Assembly (NCBI GenBank): GCA_014529385.2
Contig: CM043944.1
Span: forward strand, 80,010,384-80,074,383
Reading direction: 5' to 3'
DNA: 64,000 nt
Origin: Adiantum capillus-veneris
Taxonomy: Eukaryota; Streptophyta; Polypodiopsida; Polypodiales; Pteridaceae
Part shown: positions 12,481-25,600 of the stretch, piece by piece
How the letters are laid out: every line of letters begins with the position of its first letter
Position numbering within the stretch: position 1 is the first letter of the stretch
The notes under the pieces: generated by a model
Databases searched by the model: none
The model's input: only the letters and a program-made list of their open reading frames with translations
What the model was told of the DNA's origin: nothing
Program-made: the position numbers and the translations under genes

Positions 12481-15400
12481 ACATTTTGATGTTCCCAATA
12501 CAAAGGGGAGGATGGTTAGGATTTGTGCATAAGCCCATACTGTAGAGCTCTTCCCTTAGTCCATTTTGTCTAAATTCAATGTATCTATCTCCTAGACTTG
12601 CCTACCACTTTTAGTTGATGCTTGCATGACTACACATGGTACACACACAACCACACACACTTGTGGAGAGGCATGCATGACCTAGAAGATATTTGGGCTA
12701 ATCTTGATGCCTACCATCACCTATGATGTCATTCAAAGCTCCTTCCAGAAGCCTATACAATGGCACACTATGTGCTTGCAAATCTAGTTCAATAATCAAT
12801 CCAATTTGTGCTTAATCTCTTTGTGCATTTAGTCTCATGATTGTGCTTAGTGTGGTTGCACATGATGCTCTCACCACCATCATGAATGCAAGCCTAATCT
12901 ATCCACCTTAATCTAAGTACTTAACATCCAAGTCAAACTCTTTCTAATCCACTGATAATTTCATGTTGTATTCCAAAATACACAATTTCACTACGACTGG
13001 CTCTGCATATGATGAGCATTGTCAACAAAACTGTTGGATTTTAGCCATGGCCCTATAATCAAAACATTAATACTTTGTGTTGACCCTCTCGCCAACTGAT
13101 TGTGTATGACTTGTAACAAGTTTAAAAACCCTCTATCAAATTGCTCAACGTAAAAAATTAATACCTTGTGACTACAAGCTCAACAGAACTCCCACTCCTC
13201 ATCCCAAAAACTTCCAGTATCTATCCATATTGATGCATTGACTTAAGAATGGCACACTACCGTGTGAAATTCATCTAGAACACATAGGTCCCTTAATCCA
13301 TCCATCCTTTTTTGCTCATTTAGAGCTAGTAATAAACAAGTGAATAGTTTACAATGACATGAATAAAATATTGGGAAATAACCAAAATGCCCCAAAAAAT
13401 AATATCCATCCCACCCCTCATTTTGGACAAATTTTGCTAGAATTTCTTTTATGCCCCTTACCAAATTCAAAAATCTCTCAAGGCAATATTTTCTGCAAGC
13501 TTTCAAAAGTGGAAGTGATGCTCTCTGGATGAAATATCACATTTAAGCTCACTATCACATTTTTTGAAGGACGAAATAATTAGGACTTTTTTATCACCTT
13601 GTGAGCTCCTCCTCAGTTGGAATAGTTGGTTATTCACAGTGTCATTCTATTTGTGTTCATCAGTGAAAATTTGTGTCTAAAATACTTAAAGATAGATCTT
13701 TATCATTCAACAGAATCAATTGTTTTGACTCCGTCCATGCAAATTTGATAAAGGGTATTTCAACTAGTCTTGCTTGGTTGGTCTTGCCATAGCATGTTAT
13801 CAAGAACGCTATGATTACCAATAATGGTTTGTAGTGTAGAGAAATTGGCATTTTGACAAAAATTGAGATACGATATGATAAACATGAATGAAGACATTGA
13901 CAACCAACGAGCAAGTTTAAAATTATAGACCTAGAATTGGACGTAACAGGACATGTGTAGATTGACATCAAGCATCTAATACTAAAGAAAAAAGTAATCA
14001 TGTGGCTAATACATTATATAAGATAGATTTACGAACTATAATAAAAGAAGTGCATGTTATTTATCAAAGATATACGCTAATTGATATCGAGCATCTACCA
14101 ATCAAGAAAACATGTAGCTAAACTAAACTAAAGGCAACCTTAGTGAATTGAAAATATAGAAATCATTGATGAACTCTACAAATTGAAGCGCACTACTCAC
14201 CTGGTACTCATGTACGAGTGTCATCCAAGTGTTGCAAGACAGACCACATTGTTTGTGTTAAGTTACATTCAAAAAATGTGAATGGCAACATTTTGTCATG
14301 CAATGAGGCATAGAGTGAAACAAATATAGTGCACGTCACACAAAAGTGCCATACAAAAGTATGGTGGAGAGTTGGAACTATGTTTCTCCAAAAATTATAG
14401 GGAACAGAAGCCGTGCCTTGCCACACAGTTTTTATGTGTTGTTCAAGAAAATGCATAGGCATGGAGGTTTGGATGCAGATCATATACGTTGTAATTTTGT
14501 CGAGGTAAATTCATACTTGTCTATTCAAAATGCCCACTACTGTGAATATATATGCTTCCTATAGTATATTTTGCAAGAATTAAAAGTCGCCCATCTCATA
14601 ACAATATGCAAAGCATGATCTAAGCTACTCCTGTTGTGAAGGAATATTAGAGTGCCTTGGTTTTCCCTTGATGTGCATCTTGCAAGAGCACTTAGTCTGA
14701 ACAATGTACTTCCTCTCCAATACACTTGGTAGTTTGGCTTTTGGCTAGTGAGAGGAGGTGTTAGGTACATGCCAGTAGGGCAATGGAGTATCATTTTCAT
14801 ACAATTTTGAAGTGTTACACATCAATATGGTCCCTTGTTTATCCTCTCAAGCAGAAAGGCCGAAGGCAAGTGCCTTACCAAATGCATTCTATTTCCGCTC
14901 GGCATGTCATGCACAAAGATTCCTATAAAATGAAGTCTCTGAACAAGATGTCGCTCTCATGATTTTGGTTTGGGATCTTCCTCAAGATGATTCATATCTT
15001 TTATGATGGAATCAAACATGGTCCTTTGTTGATGCTCTCCTAGCTATCTTTCGCCAAAGCAGATTGTGTCAATGAAGGTCTATGAAATAAATTGTTTGTA
15101 TTTCTTATTACTTTTGCAAGAGACACATCGATGGTGGAGTACGTCATTGCCCTCTTAAGAAGGTTGTCTCATCCTCATTGAGTTATAGTTTAAGCTCCTT
15201 TCATTGCCTTCGCCTTGATAAAAGAGTCAAGATCTATCACCATCATAATTGGGCTAATTCCTCACATCCAAGACCCTTGATGCATGCACAATCCCTTCCT
15301 TTCGAGCACAAATCAACCTTGATCCATGATTCGTGAAAGCCTACCTCAATAAACATTGAACAACTCTAAGTTCCTTGGTTGATGCACTTTTGAAAAGCTA

Positions 15401-15714
15401 AGCATCTCGATCCCTCCTACTCCGGTCTCTACGTAGTCATTGTTATCATTGGGATTATCATGCTCTTTATGAGTCTACATACCTACGGCTACGATCCCTT
15501 CTATATTCAAATTTCGTTCTCTATCAAGGTCTCTTCGTCTTTCATAATTTTCTCATGTCGAACATGTCTACCACGATCTCCATTAACATGTCTATTGCAA
15601 TCTCCATCACCATCTCTTCCATGACTTCTGCCTTCGTGTGGACTATAACTTTGATTCTCCCTTTGTCGTCACAGCCAGAAAGCCCATGCAGTCCTCCTTG
15701 TCTGCAGTCTACCC
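12481..15714. other. 3.2 kb with no recognisable gene
   Basis: AT-moderate sequence with only short open frames (for example 13660-14001 minus and 14208-14483 minus). I found no transposon, tRNA or conserved protein signature on either strand. It could be old repeat debris. Confidence 0.4.
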
Positions 15715-16341
15715 TTAATGCAGAAGAACAGCATGAATGCTAGTAAGAACTTTTGGTAAAACAATCGAGAAACTCATCACCAATAGAGGGAGAGAAACTC
15801 TGCACAGCCGGTAAATAGAGCTTCCACCATAGTCTATAGCATTGATTACCAGTGCTGCATCGCCACCCTCTGTTGCCGTTTGGCACACTGAAAATACACA
15901 TAGCAACGCAGCCAACATAGGGTTTAGACATGAGCCTTGTTGAACTCTACAAGTAGTGTTGGCTGCTAGCCTTGCACCTGCACGTTGCCATACTGGGCAA
16001 TGTCCCATCAGCCAGCTGAAGGTACCGACCTCCCTCTGCAAGCCCATTATCTGAAGGTTCCAAGCTCCATGGGGTCTCAAAAACCGGAACAAGACGGGGA
16101 CGATGACATGTGACGAGGCCCAAGGTGTTGAGAGCTTGTGGTGTTGATGACGAGTAGACCTTCCAAGTTCCGCCTCAGGCTTCATTACAGCAGAACTGGT
16201 CGTCTCCATCCACATGCCAGGCCCTATCCCGGTATGCACACAAGAGAGCGAATCCCGGTATGCACACAAGAAAGTGAACCTATCAGCAGCAGAGAGAGGG
16301 ATGAGACTGGTTTTGTTCTTTTTGTCACAGATTTCCAACAT
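15715..16341 (-). CDS. Uncharacterised ORF, about 208 codons
   Basis: A continuous frame starts at ATG 16339-16341 (context ATCACCATGTTGG) and ends at TAA 15715-15717. About 165 bases upstream on the same strand is a TATA-like CATATAAGC. I do not recognise the protein. It has Cys-rich and hydrophobic stretches, the latter near the C-terminus (residues about 170-208), and one internal duplication: GTGTGCATACCGGGAT occurs twice, at 16222-16237 and 16251-16266. A second minus frame is also open at 15740-15931, so a long frame by chance or an LTR-derived leader is possible. There is no evidence of splicing or homology. I treat it as hypothetical. Confidence 0.28.
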   Translation of the reverse strand: MLEICDKKNKTSLIPLSAADRFTFLCAYRDSLSCVHTGIGPGMWMETTSSAVMKPEAELGRSTRHQHHKLSTPWASSHVIVPVLFRFLRPHGAWNLQIMGLQREVGTFSWLMGHCPVWQRAGARLAANTTCRVQQGSCLNPMLAALLCVFSVCQTATEGGDAALVINAIDYGGSSIYRLCRVSLPLLVMSFSIVLPKVLTSIHAVLLH

Positions 16342-16506
16342 GGTGATGATTGAGCAAGAGTAACCCACACTGAAAACGCTGTCGGAGAGAAGACACTAGC
16401 AGAGAGGGGGGGTTGGCAGGCAGCAAATGCTCGGCTGTTGCGACAAGAGAGAAACCGGGAGGAAAAACGCAGGGCTGTGCTGTTTATTAATTAGATATCA
16501 ACCGCT

Positions 16507-16515
16507 GCTTATATG
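16507..16515 (-). promoter_or_regulatory. TATA-like box upstream of the 15.7-16.3 kb ORF
   Basis: The minus strand reads CATATAAGC in a GC-richer setting, followed by TTAATTAATAAACAGC. It resembles either a gene promoter or the TATA/poly(A) pair of an LTR; no LTR ends were found. Confidence 0.3.
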
Positions 16516-16619
16516 GCTGCATGCTTTTCATGCAAAGCAACACGGATTGGCCGTACAATATGGCAGTAACCTGACATCAGAGAACTGGTCTACGTGGACG
16601 AGGCTGCGAGCTTATTAGG

Positions 16620-18106
16620 GAAAAAAAAAATTCACCTGATTGACCGAAGATTGTGCAAACATGAAAGTTTAAAGACTCAGATTTTGCATCTAAGTATTGC
16701 CCAGCTTATGTAGCATGGTCGCAATGGAAGATTAAACACAGATATTATTGCATTGTCAGAGGGTTTCTATCCATTCAAAAGAACCATAGCCCAACCAAAG
16801 ATGCCTAAATCTGATTCCTCATGGACACACACTCTCTCTCTCTCCAAAATAGTTTAGCAGAGTGGCTATCCCAACAGGGACAAGGTCAAGGAAGATAAAT
16901 TGTGACTCTGGCTGCAGCTATTACTGAGCTCAGAGCTAGTCAAGGCCACGCTTTCCTATGCGAAGACCCACAAGAGCTCAAAGCATGCCGGAGACCCGAG
17001 GCTGTGCTAGATATCAAGACAGAAAGCGAGAGCCTAAAATCTCTCTATGATGATAGGGATCTCCTAGTTTGATCATACGTATATACCTTGTAGCATGCTA
17101 GCAGCATGATCAACTTCACTAGCACGCGCACGCACGCACACAAAAGCAGATAATTTTCTGCTGAAAATATGTTTCCATGTCGCTCCGAGGTTACAAAATG
17201 TTGATAATGCCAGAGTTCTGGATGATTGTCCTACCACTTCGTTACTAGAACAATTCCATCCTGAGCAAACATACATCTGCATTCACACGCATGTGCACCA
17301 ACACATGCCTCACACGTACAGGAGGGAATCAAGCAGTAAATATTTGTGGCCAGGGCACCTTGCGATGAAGCACGCTCACTTCCAAAAACTGAGCACCCAG
17401 CTCCGGACTGCTAAATCACAGCTCGTATTTATAAGTGAAGTCTCATCACCACACATTTGTTGTTATAAAGTCCCAATGCTACTCTAGTCGTAGAAAAGAG
17501 TCGAAGTTACACAGGCTACAGGACTTCATACCACAGTACCGAAAGCTATGCTAAGCAACATGTCCACTTAAGAACTCGGTGTTAAATCCTAATTGGGCTC
17601 TTGCACCCTCTCAAGGTAGTGGCAAAATGGAGCAACATACATCCAGTATGCTGGTACCGTAGGTAGCTCTCTAAGATTTGAAGACTTTGAACCAGCTATG
17701 GCATTTTGAGCTGTTCAAGGATCTCTGTTTGGATGCACAGCACCATTCCTCATTCCCTGACAGACACCTTCCACACATCACAATATGAAAACCCCTCCTT
17801 GATACGCCTCTTCTCATAGAAATAAGGCCCTGGCCCTGCATTAAAATCAGAATGCCGGAAACTTAAACAGCAAATCTAATAGTGTCTCCAAAGACTACAA
17901 AAAGTTTTATCCACAATGTACTGTTGCTTACTCTGCATTGGTTCTGCGCCAGGAGCAAGTGTGATCATGACTTATGCACCTAAACAGTGTACATGAACCA
18001 CAAGCCACCATATCCCACTAAGCCAATAGGTATCTGACAAAACGCACTGAAGAGTGAAGCTACGTGGCTCTCCCAAGTGTTTCTTTTGATAGTTTCTCCA
18101 TGCCTC
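16620..18106 (-). other. Downstream of PTAC12; candidate 3' exon at 17750-17835
   Basis: No repeat is recognised. On the minus strand a strong acceptor (TTTTAATGCAG, ending 17836) opens a short frame reading PYFYEKRRIKEG and stopping at 17750. Its phase does not join the last PTAC12 exon in an obvious way, so it may be part of a spliced 3' UTR or chance. Confidence 0.3.
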
Positions 18107-21100
18107 CTAGGGCTCCTGCAAAAGAAAAGTTAGCGAATGAGCCAGCCAAAGTTAAACAAAGACAGCGCGACAAACTAGCAAAGCAAAGTAGCTCTCTCAA
18201 ACCTGTTCCTTGGTCTTTGGTAGATCACCGTCTTCACTTTCCTGACCTTCAGCTTCTTGCTCTTGGTCTAGGCCACCTTCCTGACGTTTACCTTCTTTTT
18301 CACCTTCATCTTCACCTTCTTCTCCAACTTCCTGTTTCCCTCCCTCTTCTCCTTCCTCTTCTCCTTCCTCGTCTCCTTCCTCCTCTTCTTCCTCCTCTTC
18401 CTGTTCACAAATTTTTGTGATCATGTACACTATAGACCATAGTTCTAATATCCAAGGCATAGAAAACAAGAAACTACCTCCTTTTCTCCTATGTCAACAG
18501 CTCCTGCAATGGCATCCTCAAAATCCTTTTCCTACAATCCACTCCAGCATTAAAACTTCAGATAATGGAAAACAGAGAAACCACTTGTTCCAATTAATTC
18601 CTCCCTTGAATTGCTAAAGCAATTACAAAGCCATCCATAAGTGTTGAAGAAGTTGCATTTAAAAAACCATTGATGAAGCTAACAAAGTGCTTAGTAAGTT
18701 TCAAAAGCTCACAAGCCTATAAAATGTAAATATAAGCTAAAGCCACATGCCAATCTAATTTTCTAACGCAAAAGAAATATAACTGTATGTGAAAATATGT
18801 AACATCACCAATAGGTCAATGTCTTCGCCTATTTAGCTTTGATGCCAGCTGGCAAAGGCTACAGCCAGAAGACATTTTCTATAATATAATCTTACTTTAC
18901 ATGTTGATGTGTTTTGTGCAGGCAAGGCACAAATGTTTTCTTACTACTGGGCTCATCAATGTACTATGTTAAACTTTCCAAGTTACAACGCAAGTACATT
19001 GAAAGCGCGAACAAGCTTTTTGTGCCTCCTACACAAACCTAATTGATTCAAAGAGTGGTAGTTTTAACGAGCACAAACCATGGCAGTCTGACTAGCCGCT
19101 TCCTTCTCATGAATTTTCTTCAATTGTTCCTTGCTCATTAGCCTTCCAGCCTGTTAGCAGTGTCATAAAACTCTAGAGACATAAGAATGTTACATAAGAT
19201 AAAACCAAAATCACTGCTGAAGGCAAAGAGTGTTCCAAAGGACTGATAGAAACCATATGCATGCATTCGTTCATGTGTGTGTGTGTGCGCGTATGCACAC
19301 TCAAAATTGTAATTGTATGGGAATCAACCACAACCACAAAAAGAACAAACCTTACGAAGAGACTCCAAAAGATCTTCATGGGGCTCATGAAAATTTGGTC
19401 CCCGATAATCAGCTTTTGCATTTGGATCCTGATAGTAGTTGATTGTCGGGTAGACTGGATCACCACCCCAAACTGAAGAAAACAAAAGAAACAAGTATGG
19501 AACACTCTTCAAGCAACTGAATATTCTTGACCAATGCATAGTGATACAAACTCTTACAGCAAACGGAAAATCATCAATACAAGCACTGCAGTATGTTGGT
19601 TATCAAGACTACTGTCATACACCAACACCCAATCTCCCTTCGCAATAGCAAGGTCTGAATCAGCACATCGGTGTTTTTGTCCACTCTTTATCCTACTGCT
19701 TTCATGGCCTTACCTTTTCTTCTCTCATGGGCAGAGCTCCACCTATGGAATTTCTTACAGAGTAGACGTTGGTGTTGCTCTCGGCTCCTCTCCTACTGCA
19801 ATTGGATGAGTATCAACATGTGCACATGTATACAGCCAGACCCCTCATGGACCAGATACACCATTCGCATGACATTGGCCAAGTGGCTCTCATAATCCCA
19901 CATCTCAATACTATTTATTATCTATGTGCATGCTCCATATGTGATGCATGGTAGCACTTCAAGAACCACAGTTCTGAGCAAAATAACCAAATATAACCAA
20001 TGGAACTTTGAAACAAAGAAAGAAAATAAGAATCTTTCTTCTGTAGCAGACGCAAATGACTCAACTGAATATTTAAAAGTTTTTAAGCAATCAGAACGCA
20101 AAACAAACCGTGCAATGGTAAAATGGACATCTTGCAATCACTGCTTTTATCTGTAAGTTAAGCTTTAGCAGGCCAAGTCCCCCATTTATGCATTTACAAA
20201 ACACAAAACTGTGCACTGTGCTTGCACTAAGATGATCGAAGTTCGTAGTAGCTCCAACAACTTTGGGAATGCATCAGCAGTCAAGCTAACAAGACATGGG
20301 GGTCAAAAAAGTATGCCCAAATGCACCAGCATTCGACTGTTATAACCTACCCAGCAGTCAAGGTAAAAAAGCTTTCTAGTGTGTAAGGAAAGAAGAACTC
20401 TATGTGGACTCTGGAGAAGCAAAAAACAACCACCAATCATGCTTTCTTCTTTCTATAGAATCTGATCTGATTATGGGAGATTAAACATTGTACCTGATTT
20501 TTTTTCCTCTAGGGTCATACGCATGCATAGTGGGTCCCTTTGAATGCGAGGATCAGTTCCCATCATTACACGATACTCTGCCAATGTCTGGTGCTCGAAC
20601 ATCTGCATTAACTGTACAGATTCACCCTCTCCTGTCTCTTCATAGTGTTTTTGCACAGCTTCTTTCGAAGTATCTTTATCCCAAGCTCTCACCCACTCTT
20701 TGTAGTATGCCATTGCACCTAACTCTTCTCGTCTTTTTTTCTCCATATCAAGCCTACACGCACCAAAGAAATTAAGAGACGTCCAGAATTACCACTTAGT
20801 TCTCGTCGAAAAAAAAACACCTGGAAGCTGTTATGCAAGTTTGACAACAAAGCCATCCAAAATGAAAAAGATCCTACCTTTCTTGCGAGAGAGCTTCTTT
20901 CCGAGCACGGGCAAGAACTGTTTCAGTCACAGTAGGTTTGTCACTAAATAGCTTTATTTGTCCCCTCTTTGCAGCTGCCGTCGCCAAGACCTACCAAATT
21001 AAGAATGCTTTCTTGAGAATTCAAAATACGCAATGGTGCAACTCCTTAGATTGAACTATGTTATTCATACTGCAAAGGGATCCGTAGGAGGTCTGCTGAA

Positions 21101-22543
21101 TTCATGCCAAGGCTCCTTTTCTGGAGGGATTTTACGCCAATTGAACCACAGCTTGTCATCAGGCAAAGGCTTCAAGTCCTCCTGTGGCTTCTCATCCTTT
21201 GGCTTCTCAGGCTCTTTTTCATTGAGGTCCTTGTATGTGACATACTCATTCCTATATTCATCTTCATCATCTTCCTCATTAAAATTATAGACTTGCACAC
21301 CTTCAAGAAAGCAGGTACCTCAGTTACGTAAGAATAACCATTAAAGTTTCTTAAGAAACTGCTTTGCAGGTACTAGTTTTGAAGTAAGTAGCAAAGATTC
21401 CATGATAAGATTATCTATATATGTTGCATTCTCAACGATTTTATATAAAGAAATATATACATACAATGAAATAAAGATGATAATTCTGCGAAAACATCAA
21501 CAAGCCAAGCTTCAGAACATACTAGAACTGGTAAACTGTCGAAATTCAGCATTCAATACTCTTTTAGGTCTAGGCATACGCAATATTTGAAGGTTGGAAT
21601 ATCATCACATGCGCATGTGGTTCCGCGTGCCATGGTGACTTCAAAGCATCCCAAGGAAAACTAGGCAACTCTAGGGGATCATGTCTGGAAAGTCTACAAG
21701 ATGATGTCTGGTAACAAAAGTAGAATCTCAGGCACTATCTGTTAAGCCACGGTAGTTTCTGTATGGTCATATGGCTGTGCAGCTGAACATGTGGGGGGCA
21801 GTTTAAAAATTGGCTGTTTTCAATCTACTGATGTGGCAGTTTATTGACGTTGGGGACAATTTTTTGACTGTTTTGGGTGCCTTGTTCGCCTTGAGAGCCT
21901 TCGCCTCTTGTAGTGTGAAGGCAAAGGGCTTCAAGCGTCTTGGGCGTGCACACACACATTGGGATAAAGCATCTCAAGAGTAAAGCACTCATCCATCTGC
22001 TTGGGATGCTCATGCAATCCATGTCAAGCATCCCAAGGAAAGACAAAGTGCTTTGATTGGACTTGCCGCAATTGTGGCAAGACTGCCTAAGCTGCCTCAC
22101 GCGATTAGAGGACCAACTTGCCAAGTTGCCGGGAAAAATTTCGTCAGGCACTCATGTCCTGAAGAATGTCCAAAAAGCCACTCTTGAAAGAACTCGAAAT
22201 AATCCCAGGTGCAAGAGGGCCGTGGCGGTTGGCGAGGATGGCAAGCCAAAGTGTGTGTTTCGAGAGCATCAGGAGAATGCTCCAATAGCTACCGGTACTA
22301 GTTAATCTCCCAATGCGACCCATGATCCATCCCTCTTCTGTCAAAGGTGTAGCAGAAGGTGAATAGGATGACGGCAGAATCTGCAACCGGTAAGGAAAGA
22401 CTTGATCAAGGACAGCCAACGAACCTCCAATCTACCACGATTAACCTCCTCTGAATCAGCCTCAAATTGCGGGCAGCCCTTTGTAGCAGAGATGCAAGGC
22501 CTAGAGCAGTCCGTCCAGTGTGGATCTGCAAGAGCAACACACA

Positions 22544-22603
<60 letters not shown>

Positions 22604-25600
22604 TTAACGTCTTAGGAAACTATCGATGCATTGCCATAGACACGAGATACAACCCGGGGGGCGGGCGGGGGAGGGGGGGGGGGGGGCTGGGGGGCTATAT
22701 AGGGACCACCGACTCATGATCGAGTACCCCATAAAAACCCCACAATCCACCAATCCAAGGTGGCATTGAAGGATAAATTTTTAAGTCACCTGAGCTAGCG
22801 GTTTGGCGAAGATATCAACAGGGTTATCTGACGTGGAAGAGTACTCGAGCCATATGGTACCATCAAAGGTCCTCTCTTGAAAAAGTGCTACCGTCTCTCT
22901 GATTTTTTCCAGGCATGAAATGTCACGAGTCTGTGGCAACTAACTTTACTTGTTGATTTCTTTTCGGGGGAATTTTCTTGGACTTGTTTTAAAGCACCCC
23001 TCTGGAAATGCCAATGCCCGAGTTGCATGGTGTGAGGCGGACAGTGAGAGTCTAGGTCGGATGGCCAATGAGCACTAAAGTTGGACAAATGGACTAAGGT
23101 TAGCCACGGTAGGGCTATGAGTGTAAATCACCTGATAGCTGGCCGACATTGCATTTTTCGATGTAGTTCTAGTGGTGATTGATGGTCATACGACCCATGT
23201 GAGTGCCATGGAAGCATCTCCTAAAATTTAGGAAACTGCTATTTTGGAAAAAAAAAGTGTTCGCGTCATTAGCTCTGGAATGACAAGTTACTCTGCCGCG
23301 AAGTCAACTGGGCAACCGGTCGGGAGATTTTTAGGCGGCAACCCCGAAACGGGCAAAAGCTTGTAATTGTGTCAAGTGACACATTTCTATGCACTTTCCT
23401 CATGCAAGAGAAGGTAGCGCTGAATTTATAGCTGGGAGGCTCATTTTGGAGTTGTCTGTCACAGGTTAAGAGCTATGGAGTGCTTTCTTTCCCTCTTATG
23501 CACAGTGCGGTGCCAGGAGTGATGCCCTGCACGCTACGCACTGCTCTCTCCCCCCCCCAACGAGCAGTTATGTATGCCCCTCAAGTGGACTTCTCGTTTG
23601 ACCAATGTACAGTTGTGTGGGTTCATGCACGATTGCCGAGGCAAGAGCCTCTTGCACAGGTACTGGATTAGCTAGTGGCTAACCCCTACAGGTACAGGTG
23701 AATTCGGAGAGGTTTCACGCGAGAAGTCTCGTCCGATTCAAAGGGCAAGTAGCCCTCTAGGTGCGGGAGCTCGAGGACTTGCTACGGATGCGACCGGCAC
23801 GCGAAACGGAGCCCAAAACAGGGAATTACAGCCTGCTGTGTATTTTTGCAGGTTTAGGGTTTCGGCCCTAAACAGTCCCTAATACCCCCAGGAGGTTCGG
23901 GGACGCGAGGGGACCGCTGTAGAGGTGATCTGGCGCATTTTCGGGGCACGAAACAGAGAATTCAGCGTGCAGCAGATTCTCGCCAGGTTTCGTAAAGTGT
24001 CCATATGCGTCAGGAAAGTCATCTATTGCGTGGGGAAACTGACTGTGAAGCGTCCTAGTACAGTTATGCTGTTGAAATCGGGCCAGAACAGATGGATTTC
24101 AGCCCGGATTGTGCGGGACAGCTTGTAGGAAATCACAGGTTTTATTCCCTCTGTTAAGAATAAAGAAATACCGAAAGGGGCGCCAACCTTTGGGGCCTAC
24201 AGGTGTGGATGTCTGCTTGGGAGCATTCTAGCTTCCTGGCCGTGCTTTTGTTTGGAAGTGTAATCCCATTCCCAGTTACAGGTTCCTTTTAAGTAATTGC
24301 TTTGTCTCGTTTAGTCAAGTGTTAAGAATCGGGTGAAAGCTAAAGTCCACCGCCCCACGGGCCGGTTTCATGGCTCCATTGCCGGGACAAGATCATTTTT
24401 CCTTCAAGAAGTGAGCCTTGGTTGGTTTGCGGCGAAGACACCAACAAAGGGAAGGGCATTATGGAAGAGGGTTCCTCTTCGAAGGACAGGCAGGAAACTC
24501 CTATGGTCTTCGAGATTGGCGAGAGCTCACGGCCACGTCAATCTGTACCTCCTGTTGATGTGACTGTCCCTCCAGTAGTACAAGGCTTTATGATTGGGCA
24601 ACTTGAGGATGATGCATTCAAGACTCAGTTAGTTGCCGCGGTGAATGTGTTTTCACAGCTAGTGCAAAATCCAAGGTTTATGGAGTTCTTGCAAATGCCA
24701 CCAGTGCAATAGCAAAATAGGCAACCTACACCACATACAGAGCTTGTTGAGGCTCAAGCCCAAGTACTTCATGCGACTCAGCAGGACAGGGAACACTCGC
24801 ATGTTGAGGAGTCAAGGGCTCCAAAACAGGTTCCTCCCGTGCTTGAACAGGTGGCTAGAACGCCTATTCCACAGGTTATGCCAGTTCAGCCCGCCACCTT
24901 TCAAAGCCGCATGCTGTCTTGAATGGACAGGGAACTGGATACCAAGCTATGCACCCACTTTCTCCACCACCCACGGTACATCCTGGGTATTTCGGGGGTG
25001 GATCTGTGTTCCAAAGTATGGCTGGTTATGCGCCTGGAAGTCGTACATACCAGGAATAGTGTTTGGGGGTATGCAAGGCATGATGCCAAACCCCATGTAT
25101 GGTAGTATCGACATGCAGCAAGGTTTTCAATGCAACCAGGGCCAGTTTGAGGTGCCACAGGGTCATTTTGGCATGGCTTGTTTTTCTAGATAGCAGCCAG
25201 ATATTGCACCTCTGACGCAAAATGTTAATGGCAAAGATGTGCCGATCATGCCTACTACAATGCCCATGTTGCAGACTATTCCTTATGACAATTTGGGGGC
25301 ACTAGAAAAGCCGAAAGCTTACAAAGAAGGTGGTGCAGCTGTAAAGTTCAGCACTTTTAGTGGCTTCGAGGATAAAGCAAAGGCTCTCACTTTCCTCCAG
25401 CAGTTTGATACAGCTTATGCAGGAGGGAATTTTACAAAGGCCTCTAAAGTAAGAAAGCTGCCACTTTCTTAAAGGACAATGCGCTTACATGGTGGACGAC
25501 ACTGCTAATGCAAGGACAGGCACCTGCCACTTGGGTTTACTTCAAGCAAATGTTTGCATCTGCACTTAGGTTTACTTCAAGCAAATGTTTGCAAATGGTT

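Noticed and set aside
18064-18420. Plus-strand Leu/Pro-rich frame of 118 codons
   Set aside because: It is the complement of the acidic PTAC12 exon 9 and has no support of its own.
21033-21331. Plus-strand frames with Ser/Phe-rich translations
   Set aside because: They are shadows of PTAC12 exon 3.
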